Assembly: GCF_016772475.1 (NCBI RefSeq)
Contig: NZ_CP068596.1
Location: forward strand, 186,001-250,000
DNA from: Paenibacillus sonchi
Lineage (GTDB): Bacteria > Bacillota > Bacilli > Paenibacillales > Paenibacillaceae
Direction: 5' to 3'
DNA length: 64,000 nt
Positions within the stretch are counted from its first letter, which is position 1, and every line of letters begins with the position of its first letter. This document shows positions 54,665 to 63,334 of this stretch, one piece after another. The position numbers were made by a program, and so were the translations under genes. The notes under the pieces were generated by a model that saw only the letters and a program-made list of their open reading frames with translations, ran no database searches and was not told where the DNA came from.

Positions 54665-55579
54665 ATGGCGGAAGAGAAGTTAGAAAAGACGCAAAAATTA
54701 TATAAACCTACGGTAGCAGCGCGTGAGCTTGCTGAACGACTCTTTAAAGAGTCTGGAATTGAGTTTGAGGGAGACTTTTTCGCACACGTAATGGCGACAT
54801 ATGAGTTACAACAGATGAAAACTAGTCTTGGGGCAGGTTATCAAAAACAAATTTCTTCGTTGGAGTATCATCTGAAGAGTGTGGCCGAACATTTTACTTC
54901 AATGCTGCAGACTGAACATTCGGAACGACAAGAATTGATTGAAGGTTACGAAGAAAAAGTAGTTAATTTATCTGGGGAATTAACTGCACAGCAAGATGAG
55001 ATTTCTCATTTGAAGCATAAACTGGCAGAATCAGACGAGCATGCAGGTAAGACTTTAGATGAAAATACGGAATTGAGAAAGTACATTACGAGTATTGAAA
55101 ACTTAAATTCTAAAAACGAACAGATTCTTATAGAGAATAAGGATCGGATCGAAAGACTGTCGAAGATGGTTTTAGATGGACAGGACGCAATCACAAAAAA
55201 ACAAGAACTGGAAACTAAGGTATCTGAGTTACTACAGATATCTAACGAACAGAATAGAACTATTGAGCAAATGACTGCTAGTCAGAAGGAGTTCTCTGAG
55301 GCAGTTAAACGCGACCAGAAAAAAGCTGAAGAACAGCATGCTGATCGTTTAAAGGAAACCAAATTGAGCGCAAAGCTAGAAGCGGATCAAGCTATGGTTG
55401 AATTGAAACGTGTTCTGCAAGATGAGCTTGCCGCTGCACGAAACGAACATGCCTCTGATCTACGGAAACTCTATGCTGAAATAGATGGCCTACGGCAGCA
55501 ACTTGCTGATGCAAGACAAACAGCCACGGCAAATGCATTTGTTAATACCCCGCCTCCAAAGTCAAATACGGATAATTAA
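54665..55579 (+). CDS. KfrA-like coiled-coil plasmid protein
   Basis: 304 residues, GGGAGGGG before ATG 54665, TATAAT at about 54622. N-terminal 60 residues look globular (PTVAARELAERLFKESGIEF). Residues about 75-280 are continuous coiled coil, then a polar tail. KfrA-type proteins combine a DNA-binding N-terminus with a long coil, bind operators next to their gene and aid plasmid segregation. Here GATATCT arrays flank the replicon. The N-terminus is not a textbook KfrA domain, so the name is tentative. Confidence 0.6.
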   Translation: MAEEKLEKTQKLYKPTVAARELAERLFKESGIEFEGDFFAHVMATYELQQMKTSLGAGYQKQISSLEYHLKSVAEHFTSMLQTEHSERQELIEGYEEKVVNLSGELTAQQDEISHLKHKLAESDEHAGKTLDENTELRKYITSIENLNSKNEQILIENKDRIERLSKMVLDGQDAITKKQELETKVSELLQISNEQNRTIEQMTASQKEFSEAVKRDQKKAEEQHADRLKETKLSAKLEADQAMVELKRVLQDELAAARNEHASDLRKLYAEIDGLRQQLADARQTATANAFVNTPPPKSNTDN

Positions 55580-55592
55580 CTGATTTATCATT

Positions 55593-55625
55593 AAAAAACT
55601 CCAGATCGACGGTCTGGAGTTTTTA
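55593..55625 (+). terminator. Terminator of the coiled-coil gene
   Basis: AAAAACTCCAGA / TCTGGAGTTTTT hairpin with GACGG-like loop. Confidence 0.85.
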
Positions 55626-55743
55626 GTCTGAACAGAAAATTTAGTGAACGGGCTCTTTGATATGTAACTAGATGAGCGGAGTTAGGTTCCATTAGAGAAA
55701 CAGAGCAAAAACCTTTCAACTGCGTCTCTGCTCTGTTATTTGG

Positions 55744-57577
55744 TTAGTGAATTATTGTAGCATATTCTATCTCAGGAGATTTCTCTGGAGATACCCATAC
55801 TTCATTCCAACTTAATGAGAATCCCAAGCCGGCTTCAGCTTCAGCAGCTGCTAGTAAAAGGGTATTACCCATTTCTTCTTCTGCATCCATTGGAACGGCG
55901 TTGCCTAAATATTCTCTGGCTTTAGCGTCTGTACAGCCTTCTAGTTGGAAAGGCCGTCCATCTGGTAGATGGGATGGAAAGCTTTGCAGCATTGCTAGTT
56001 CATACGTGGTTAATGGACGATGCCAAGTTCCATCCTGAGCTATAATCATCCACACACCCTGCTCATTATCTGCAGGAATACGTGGATCAGCAACAGCTGC
56101 CGCAGCGGCATGTACATCAGCGCTCCCTATGATCGTTTTTGAAGGTTGCTCCCAGCTCTGCACCCCATAACTATCCGCTCGTGGAGAACATTTGATGCGT
56201 GGGTCAGCAATGAGCTGTGCTCCATTCTGAACATCTGTAGACCCGGTGACCGTAGCAGCTGGCATATCGGTGTCTTGCATCCGAAATTGATCCGTATAGC
56301 GGCCAGGTCTGTCCGGAACCCGGGGATCTGCAATCGCAATTGCTCCACTTCCAAGTCGTGTTCCCGTTACACATGGAGCAGTTTCGTAAGCAGGAACGAT
56401 CCGATATTGCGCTGGATGGCGTCCAGGACGTTCGGTAAGAGATGGATCGGCAACACATGCAGCGCCTTGATTCGGACCCGCTGAACCGGTTACACATACA
56501 GCTGTGGTATCCATCGGCTGAATCTTGAGAATATTGTTTTTACCTTCTCCACCAATATGTAAGCGCGGATCTGCAATGGCCGCAACTCCATTACTTCGCC
56601 CGGGGCCGGCTGTGCTTGTGACAGCTCGACTTGGCTCGTTCCAGTCCGATACTTCGAAAGCACCTCTCCTAGGTTCATGGACAACTCGTAGGCTTTCATA
56701 GTCCACTTTATTCAGGTCTCTCCAGTCCCCACCAGATGGAATGAGGGCTAGACGCATCCATGTTTTCCACTGAAGTCGAGGAAGGCGGTGAAGTGGTCCA
56801 CCAGCTACAACATCTCCAGGCATCGGCAAATTTTGAATGACATCTCCAATTGAACGGAGTGGTTTCCGTACCGGATAGTAGATGTAGTTAGGGATTTGTT
56901 TTGGATCGCGGGCTAAAATCAGGAACCGTACGCGATTTTGCCCCAAACCTCCGATCTCTCCGAGGTTGTGATCTGCGCGGATACTGATTTCGTAACCGAA
57001 TCGTGTCAATAATTTCTTGATCTGTTTTAATAAAGATTTTCCGCGCGAAGTGATACGAGGGACATTTTCTAATTGAATAATTGCTGGGATTTTTCCCCGT
57101 ATTCGTAGCAAGCCCTTAAGGATAACTCAAGACCATGGACTGTCAAAAAGTTTAAAGCCTGATATTTGTCTGAAGCAGATCTTTCTTGCGGCAGCAGACC
57201 GCTGAGCCCTTTGCACGGAGGACTTAAGAACAGGAAGAAAGGCACCTGCTTTTTGAAGGCTAACCATACATCCCAAGGAGTCATTTCTTGCCAGTCCTCA
57301 GGTGGTTGATGACCGTGCCAGGCTTCATACTGCCATCTTTTGAATAAATCCATTACAATAGAGGTCTTTTCTCCAGTTATTAAATCGTGATTTAAACATG
57401 CAACAGGGTCACTGTCGATGGCACACAATACCTTGAATTTGTAGACCTTCCCCCATACTCTACCTTTGATTTCTGAGCTCCTCCAGTTGCTCCTCCAATG
57501 CCGGCGAATAAAAAAGCAGATGTTTTATATTGAATGTTATCCATTACTTGCATTTTCAACATTCCTTTCATGTTCAT
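55744..57577 (-). pseudogene. DNA cytosine-5 methyltransferase, two frameshifts
   Basis: Three successive frames cover one protein. 57577 down to about 57475 has motif I (KTSAFLFAGIGGATGG). About 57470-57113 has ALDS-like CAIDSDPVACLN and motif IV SPPCKGLSG. 57111-55744 has motif VI QLENVPRI and motif VIII GQNRVRFLILARD. The target-recognition region holds about six repeats of a W..P...VTGS...GA..VADPR unit, a pattern of some large phage-type C5 methylases. Each slip is a single base, so sequencing error is possible; if real, it is inactive. Confidence 0.7.
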
Positions 57578-57592
57578 TTATTGGTTTGGCTA

Positions 57593-58462
57593 TTAAAATG
57601 AAAATGCCAACTGACCTGCAGAAATTTTCCGGCTTGGTTCTGCCAACACAATTGGAATAGTCGCAGTTTCTTCGTCAAAGCCCTCTACCTCACCAGGCTT
57701 AGCAAACCAAGGAGCATAGAAAAGCATCTGAATCTTGCATAACTTCACGGCTATTCCAGAGATGTCTTGTCCTGAACCACGTAAGAAAAAATTAGAAGCA
57801 GGGAGAAGCATTGCACCACAACCAATGCATGGATCATGAACGGTTTTTCGTTTTAAAACATCAGGGTCGTCATTACCAATCGTGATGCTTACCATTAATT
57901 GAGTAATGTTAAATGGTGTTGGATAATACCCCAGGCCCTTTTTGTAGCCCTTCCCTGTCTGTTCACATAAGAGATAGGACAAGTAATCAGTAGGGTTATC
58001 CAACACTAGAAACAGGTCAAATACCTTATAATAGTGCTCATTTAAGCCCGCTGATATATTTGGATAGCTCTCTCCTGCAGCAAGGCCCCATAAAAGCCAA
58101 TCGGCAAATGTGTCGATGTTCGCTTCATGATGGTTTAAGCACTTTGAAAGCATTTTTGTTGTAGCCACTGAGGAATCAGAAAAAGTATCTACCCATGTTA
58201 TCTGTGGAATTGCTCCACTACCGATAATGGTTCCTTTATGCAGAATGTCCAACCAGTAGCCCCAGCGTCCCCAGAGTAAATCGTCATACCCCAATAGAAA
58301 AGGTAGGAGCCAACCTCTTTTGTTACCGACATCGGTATGATTCGCCGGTAAACCGCCGATCGCTTTCGCATTCACATTTACTTCATAATGAAGCTTATGA
58401 AGTTGATCTTGTGAAAACCTCTCCATTCGATATAAACGTTTCTTATCTTGCTCCTTCGACAT
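57593..58462 (-). CDS. N6-methylase-like protein with clamp-tag C-terminus
   Basis: Start at ATG 58462 (MSKEQDKKRLYRMERFSQDQ) after TTGAGGAGAG; the frame upstream overlaps the leader. 289 residues. GYYPTPFNITQLMVS and DPCIGCGAMLLPASNF recall motif I region of HsdM/N6-type methylases, but the NPPY motif is not found, so catalysis is doubtful. It ends SAGQLAFSF, a peptide like that on the helicase. It precedes the C5 methylase by 15 bp. A hairpin CCTCCCG/CGGGAGG lies just before the ribosome site. Confidence 0.65.
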   Translation of the reverse strand: MSKEQDKKRLYRMERFSQDQLHKLHYEVNVNAKAIGGLPANHTDVGNKRGWLLPFLLGYDDLLWGRWGYWLDILHKGTIIGSGAIPQITWVDTFSDSSVATTKMLSKCLNHHEANIDTFADWLLWGLAAGESYPNISAGLNEHYYKVFDLFLVLDNPTDYLSYLLCEQTGKGYKKGLGYYPTPFNITQLMVSITIGNDDPDVLKRKTVHDPCIGCGAMLLPASNFFLRGSGQDISGIAVKLCKIQMLFYAPWFAKPGEVEGFDEETATIPIVLAEPSRKISAGQLAFSF

Positions 58463-58563
58463 ACTGTAATCTCTCCTCAATATTCCTCCCGCTTCTGCAC
58501 ACGGGAGGTGAATATCCCTGTGCAGAGGGTTGGCCATACGGAAGACGCTAGTGTCTTGTGGGC

Positions 58564-58685
58564 ATAAAAAGGGAAACAAAAAAACACACTTATCGTGTGT
58601 TTATAGTGTCTCCGTCATTTTGAACCCATTATTTTTGCTGCCTAAGCAGTAACCCCATCCCTGCAAAATCGTTTGAAGCGCAAGG
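58564..58685 (-). promoter_or_regulatory. Structured leader RNA with terminator (copy B)
   Basis: Minus strand order: hairpin CCTTGC/GCAGGG (58659-58685), ATGGGG, hairpin CTGC/GCAG, AAAAATAATGGGTTCAAAAT, then terminator GGAGACACTATAAACACAC...GTGTGTTTTTTTGTTTCC with T run (58566-58613). Confidence 0.7.
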
Positions 58686-58715
58686 AAAATAAAAATGATT
58701 CTTCTTATATCCTAT

Positions 58716-58744
58716 ATCATATATGCGATATTTTTTATTTGCAA
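58716..58744 (-). promoter_or_regulatory. SigA-type promoter ahead of leader B
   Basis: Minus strand TTGCAA (58739-58744), 17 bp, TATGAT (58716-58721). Confidence 0.75.
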
Positions 58745-58790
58745 TGATTTCAAAATTAATATTGATAGTATTCTTCTGCTGCTGCTCAAT

Positions 58791-58917
58791 AAAGAAAATA
58801 ATGTTGAAGACTAAAATTGATCTACAATGAAGTGTGAGCTGCCGTCGCTTGATCCGGCCGCCGTTCCCGCTGTGTTGACGCAAAGCCGGCGACCAGTCTA
58901 CAATTTTATTTTCTTTT
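58791..58917. repeat. Short GC-rich element with TAGACT-type inverted ends (M2)
   Basis: 127 bp. Left end AAAGAAAATAATGTTGAAGA (58791-58810) then CT; right end inverted AAAAGAAAATAAAATTGTAG then ACT. The core is GC-rich (GCTGCCGTCGCTTGATCCGG). Same end sequence as M1 and M3. A CCCCACC/GGTGGGG hairpin lies just beyond at 58937-58958. Confidence 0.6.
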
Positions 58918-59052
58918 GGCAATAAGAGCCATCGAAGAACCCCACCGGCTAGCGGTGGGGCTTATGCATAAAAATAGCGTTTTACAGTTTGAACTATCAC
59001 AATAGGTAAAGATCCGGCTCTACTACACTTTTCTAATAAAGTAGAAAAAAGC

Positions 59053-60924
59053 TCATGTCAGCTGGTTAATAAACTCGAGGTTTACATTCCTTTTATTAAG
59101 AATTCGTTGTATGGCTTCTTGATCTTGATTGGAGAATTGGTCTACCCCAGTTCCGTATGGATCGAAAATTGGGTGACATAACAACCGATTAAATCCGTTT
59201 CGTTGAATTGGGAGAAGCGCATAAATGGCTTCTCTAAATCTTCGGGTCACTGCAAATCCCTCTATATTTTCGCGCTGCAGAACCATCTGATAAGCAGTAA
59301 GAACTTCGCTATGCCGCCATTCAATATTCAAAGTCTTCATAGTCCTGAGGAGGATTGTGCGGCAATCAATGGTGAGATCGCCAATACCCTTGCCGATTTT
59401 ACTCGGTATGCCTGATGCAACAGAACCACCTATACGCTGGAAACCAAAGATCCCTCCGTAGCGGATATCTTGAGCAACACATTTAACGATTGAACGGAAT
59501 TGATAGTATTTTTCATACTCTGGGTATTCCTTTATCAAATTTCCGAGACTCTTGTCTTTGGACAATGTGCAGAGATAACAACCCATGCGGGCATTTTTCC
59601 CGCAACTCATTATGGCTTCGTTATCATCAACCACAGCGGCTCCCAATGGACATTCGCTTCCAGCGGCGCCGCTATAGAATGCTAATAGGTCTGTATTCCG
59701 GGCACCTTTTTTCCAAGGCGCGCGATTAAAGGCGAGATATGTGACAACCTCCTGCCGGGTCCAGTCCCGGATTGGACTTGCTGTACGTATGTCCTCAACT
59801 GGATGTTTACCATACAGATCATCTCCAAAGTACTTTTTGAGACTTCGCTTGCGGTTTCCGCTTTCGCTGTCCCGGCTTCCTAATACCAAACAAGTGCTCA
59901 CCGATCCTTCCTGTAGAAAGGTCGTTTCTAAAAACTTTCTAGCAGGATTGATTTTGAGACGTCTAACGCAGTAGCGGAATGTGCTTGAAGGACATTGATA
60001 AGCTTTTCCGATCATACAGACTAATAATGTCTCTTCCTCATCCGGTTCAACAATGTGAAATTCAATCCAGGGAAAATTATTTTGTAGGGTGTCTTGAAGT
60101 TCATGGATGATTTTTTGTATTCCAGGGTTTTCAACAAGCGTATCCGCGGTGATAATCCATATCTTTTTGGATGGATCTGGATTCTTTATGACATGTTCGA
60201 TCATCAGCTGTAAGGTAAGTCGAGAATCCACTCCACCTGAATGAAGCAGACCAATCAAAGAATGTTCATCATAAATTTTCTTGATCAGTCCCCTTGTCAT
60301 TTCAATCAGAAGCGGATCTACATTATCCAGCAAATCAAGGCTCTCTCCGGATACTATCGAAGCTGTTTTTCTTACAATTTCGATCTGGTCGATATCTAGA
60401 TCAAACTGCAGCTGGAAACGGTCTGTCGGAAAAGGAATGCAAACATCATGTGCTCCATAAGGTACGATTGAATTTTGTAAATAAATTTCAATAAGCAAGC
60501 TGCAGTCAGCACTGAAACAATAAATTTGAAATTTATGTTTCGGGCTTTGCAGGCTAAGATCCTCTGATTGATCAATGAACGCATCAATCGCAGCTTGTTC
60601 AGGAATATAGATACGAAAATCAATCTCTTCTAAAAACTTGAATAGTTCTCCGGCCGTGGAATGCTGATTAAAGATCTGTGACCAGGAGTACCCGCTGTCA
60701 GGTGCGATGCATTCCTCACGGGGAACATCTGAATCGAGAAAATGATGAAGAACATAATAGAGATCCTTTTTGAATACAGCAGACCATTCGCGGACCACTC
60801 CATGAAATTTAAAATCCATTCTCGCTAACTGATCCCAAACTAAAGTTGAGGATGCGTTATACCTTTTTAATTGATCTGTCACTTTTACCGTAGTCTGATT
60901 ATCTGCATATGAATATGCCTCCAA
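59053..60924 (-). CDS. DndC-like sulfurtransferase / PAPS-reductase-fold protein (orphan)
   Basis: Start at TTG 60924 (LEAYSYADNQTTVKV) after AGGAGG; the frame to 61026 runs through the leader and is not coding. About 623 residues. SGGVDSRLTLQLM near residue 225 is the PP-loop (Val replaces the usual Lys). RYCVRRLKINP, LGSRDSESGNRKRSL and the cysteine group CGKNARMGCYLC (4Fe-4S) are DndC features. DndC with DndA and DndDE makes DNA phosphorothioate; no other dnd gene is seen here. An N-terminal 200-residue extension is unusual. Confidence 0.75.
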   Translation of the reverse strand: MEAYSYADNQTTVKVTDQLKRYNASSTLVWDQLARMDFKFHGVVREWSAVFKKDLYYVLHHFLDSDVPREECIAPDSGYSWSQIFNQHSTAGELFKFLEEIDFRIYIPEQAAIDAFIDQSEDLSLQSPKHKFQIYCFSADCSLLIEIYLQNSIVPYGAHDVCIPFPTDRFQLQFDLDIDQIEIVRKTASIVSGESLDLLDNVDPLLIEMTRGLIKKIYDEHSLIGLLHSGGVDSRLTLQLMIEHVIKNPDPSKKIWIITADTLVENPGIQKIIHELQDTLQNNFPWIEFHIVEPDEEETLLVCMIGKAYQCPSSTFRYCVRRLKINPARKFLETTFLQEGSVSTCLVLGSRDSESGNRKRSLKKYFGDDLYGKHPVEDIRTASPIRDWTRQEVVTYLAFNRAPWKKGARNTDLLAFYSGAAGSECPLGAAVVDDNEAIMSCGKNARMGCYLCTLSKDKSLGNLIKEYPEYEKYYQFRSIVKCVAQDIRYGGIFGFQRIGGSVASGIPSKIGKGIGDLTIDCRTILLRTMKTLNIEWRHSEVLTAYQMVLQRENIEGFAVTRRFREAIYALLPIQRNGFNRLLCHPIFDPYGTGVDQFSNQDQEAIQRILNKRNVNLEFINQLT

Positions 60925-60949
60925 TTGACTTACCTCCTTTTTTTGGCAT

Positions 60950-61058
60950 AAAAAAAGAGACACAGAAAAACACACCTGTCGTGTGTTCTGTGTCTCCAAT
61001 TTAAAACCGTCTCTTTGCGAAAGCATCCAACTCTGCTAAATCATAATGAAATGCAGAG
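60950..61058 (-). promoter_or_regulatory. Structured leader RNA with terminator (copy A)
   Basis: Minus strand order: perfect hairpin CTCTGC/GCAGAG (61031-61058), TTGG, short hairpin TGC/GCA, AAGAGACGGTTTTAAATT, then terminator GGAGACACAGAACACAC...GTGTGTTTTTCTGTGTCTC with T run (60950-60998). Confidence 0.7.
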
Positions 61059-61085
61059 AAAATGATTAATAGTGTTATTGATTAT

Positions 61086-61114
61086 ATAATAGATGCGCTC
61101 GCAAAAATTATCAA
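61086..61114 (-). promoter_or_regulatory. SigA-type promoter ahead of leader A
   Basis: Minus strand TTGATA (61109-61114), 17 bp, TATTAT (61086-61091). Confidence 0.75.
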
Positions 61115-61248
61115 TTACATCTTCAATCTTTAGTAAATAAAGTTGGGTAAGTGTGGATATTCATAACAGAATGATGCCTACGGGGAATCTCGGAACGTTG
61201 AGCGCGAGCTGTGGCATCTTCCACCCCTGGCGTCGCCGGCAGCTGTAG

Positions 61249-61494
61249 AAAGAAAATAAAGTCATAGACTGAAGCAACTAGTTATCCCGTACGCCCCGCC
61301 GGTTTCGCCGGAAGCAACTAGGCGCGCAGTGTTGCAGCAGCTGTCCATCCCGCCCGGCGTCACCGGTGCCGCACGGGAGCAACCAGGTGCGCAATGCTGT
61401 AGCAGCTGTCCATCCCGCCGGCGCCGTCCGTTCAATTTCATAGCGGTCTACCAGTCTACAACATTATTTCTCAGTCAATACTCTATTTTCTTTC
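61249..61494. repeat. GC-rich element with TAGACT-type inverted ends (M3)
   Basis: Left AAAGAAAATAAAGTCATAGA (61249-61268) then CTGA; right inverted GAAAGAAAATAGAGTATTGA then CTGA (61471-61494). A second TAGACTGG lies 20 bp inside the right end. The core has two near-identical 60-bp units (CAGCTGTCCATCCCGCC at each end). No gene is seen in 61115-61720. Confidence 0.6.
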
Positions 61495-61720
61495 AACAAC
61501 AGCAGGGAGTGGACTTTTTCCGGATGCCCGGATACATCTGTGATGAAGAATTAAATTGGGAAAACGTGACCAGTCTTATCGAAGCTGGTTAATCCTTAAA
61601 TCATCAACAGTATTAGTTACTAACTGCCAACCTCTCGCCCTTTTTCCCTACTCTACTACAGCCGTGACAGCTCCCATGTAGATTAAGAAGGAACACCAAG
61701 AGGGCATGCTGCAATTCTGA

Positions 61721-61828
61721 TCATCTGACTGTGGTCCCCTCCCCTGTATATTGCTGATTGAATTCATCCACGAATTCAGGAGTGATCATCATGGACTTTC
61801 TTCGCTTTTTGCCATCCAGTTTGCTCAT
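61721..61828 (-). CDS. Small basic peptide, 35 residues
   Basis: ATG 61828 with a perfect AGGAGG eight bases upstream. MSKLDGKKRRKSMMITPEFV then DEFNQQYTGEGTTVR. Basic first half. No family recognised; divergent from the ligase gene. Confidence 0.5.
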   Translation of the reverse strand: MSKLDGKKRRKSMMITPEFVDEFNQQYTGEGTTVR

Positions 61829-61967
61829 ACCTTGTGCCTCCTAGTGGTGTATATAAAGCCGGGTATTAATGAACTATGGATTGCACATATTTCTCAGCTA
61901 ACCCAGTGATTCCACATACCCTTCATTATCTCATCATGATATGTTTTTGTTGGAGGTTGTTGTCTAT

Positions 61968-62858
61968 ATGTTAAACCAGCCGATTAAACCGATGTTACTG
62001 TATCCGTTGACTCCTGATCAGATGAAAAACTGGAGCTACAATAGCTTGAAATGGGATGGCTTTAGAACATTAATACACTATGAGAATGGTAAGGCTCGGG
62101 CATTTACAAGACATGGAACCGAAATTACTTCCAGGTTTCCAGAGCTGCTCAATATAAAACTTCCCGTTAAATCTGCAATCTTGGATGGGGAATGCATTGC
62201 ATTTGATTTAACACAGTCTGCAGAGCAGCCACCGAAGTACTGGTGGGATGATGCAATGAAGAGATTTAATACCAAAACGGAGGCTGCCGTAAAACGAATT
62301 TCCGCTCGATTTAGAGCTCATTTTCCATTATGGGATTTACTCTGGCTAGATGGGATTTCCTTGGTAAACAAGAGCTTTAAGGAGCGTAGAGAGATCTTAG
62401 CCTCAGTTGTAACCCCATCTGAAACCTTATCTATTACCCCAATATATAAAGATGGCAGAGAACTATTCCAGAAGGCTAAGGCGCTTGGATTAGAAGGGGT
62501 CTGTCAGTACAATCCGGATGCTCCAATGGTTCTGAATGGACGTTCCGAACATCACGTCGTCAAGGTAAAAGCATATCAGTATGTTACTTGTCAGATCGTA
62601 TCAATAAGGAAGCAAGGAAAATTCGGGTGGGGTCTATCTATTAATGGTAATTATGCTGGTCTACTTGAGTTTCCGCCAAGCAGTGATGCTATTCGTAAGT
62701 TAAATCAGATAACCAAGCAACTCACCCGCGGTGAAGGTAAGGGGTGGGTTTATCTTGAGCCGTTAATCAGCTGTAACATCAAATTTCAGTGTTTCACCAA
62801 AAACGGTAAACTTCGTTCTCCGAAGTTCGAGGGATTCTGTACAGCTATTTCAGCATAA
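61968..62858 (+). CDS. ATP-dependent DNA ligase
   Basis: Start at ATG 61968 (MLNQPIKPMLLYP), GGAGG upstream; 296 residues. Nucleotidyltransferase motifs in order: KWDGFR (motif I, Lys28 would carry AMP), ILDGECIAFD (III), LEGVCQYNPD (IV), VKVKAYQYV (V). An OB-like C-terminus follows. Resembles LigD-type ligase modules. It could seal plasmid replication or repair nicks. A terminator follows at once. Confidence 0.85.
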   Translation: MLNQPIKPMLLYPLTPDQMKNWSYNSLKWDGFRTLIHYENGKARAFTRHGTEITSRFPELLNIKLPVKSAILDGECIAFDLTQSAEQPPKYWWDDAMKRFNTKTEAAVKRISARFRAHFPLWDLLWLDGISLVNKSFKERREILASVVTPSETLSITPIYKDGRELFQKAKALGLEGVCQYNPDAPMVLNGRSEHHVVKVKAYQYVTCQIVSIRKQGKFGWGLSINGNYAGLLEFPPSSDAIRKLNQITKQLTRGEGKGWVYLEPLISCNIKFQCFTKNGKLRSPKFEGFCTAISA

Positions 62859-62866
62859 AAAATATA

Positions 62867-62917
62867 AAAAAACAAGCAGACTGCGAGTTAATTTTCGGCA
62901 GACTGCTTGTTTTTTTG
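62867..62917. terminator. Bidirectional terminator after the ligase
   Basis: AAAAAACAAGCAG / CTGCTTGTTTTTT stem with a 23-base loop that repeats AGACTGC. Confidence 0.85.
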
Positions 62918-62937
62918 AGCAATATCTAATGTGATTA

Positions 62938-63185
62938 CTCATTATCTTTGGTCAGATATTCATCTATTTCATTTGTGACTTCATTTGCTTCAGGGTCATC
63001 AATATTATCAATAAGATGATCTTGTTTCAGTTTCAGGTTATGGAAATTGAATGTTGTAGATGTCGAGGAAACAGAAGTGCATTACCTCACCGGGAGCCTA
63101 CAAACAGACCTGTCTTTTTCATACGCAATCGTCAATGCTACAAAGCCGGTAATTTTAATCGAGTGTAATCGGCATTGCTGCTTAT
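62938..63185. other. Gene remnants on both strands
   Basis: Minus strand 62945-63095 encodes TSTTFNFHNLKLKQDHLIDN followed by IDDPEANEVTNEIDEYLTKD but has no start codon. Plus strand about 63050-63185 encodes VVDVEETEVHYLTGSLQTDL and on to a stop, without a start. Both look protein-like; they overlap and cannot both be real. I cannot choose. Bases 63186-63334 hold only AT-rich sequence. Confidence 0.3.
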
Positions 63186-63334
63186 AAGGGTGAAAAAATA
63201 TCAACCACTAATTTTTAGATCGAGCCCAAAAAATCATTACTTTTAGACCATAAACTATAATATTTTCCTAAATCTATAGACCCGAATTGTGTCGAATGTT
63301 AGTATTTAGATAAATAGTACATAGGAGGTTTATA

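Noticed and set aside
60925..61026. N-terminal extension of the DndC-like frame
   Set aside because: It reads through the leader terminator; AGGAGG before TTG 60924 marks the real start.
54188..61058. Known riboswitch classes for the leader family (preQ1, fluoride, purine, c-di-GMP, T-box)
   Set aside because: None of their conserved cores as I recall them is present; only a database search could settle this.
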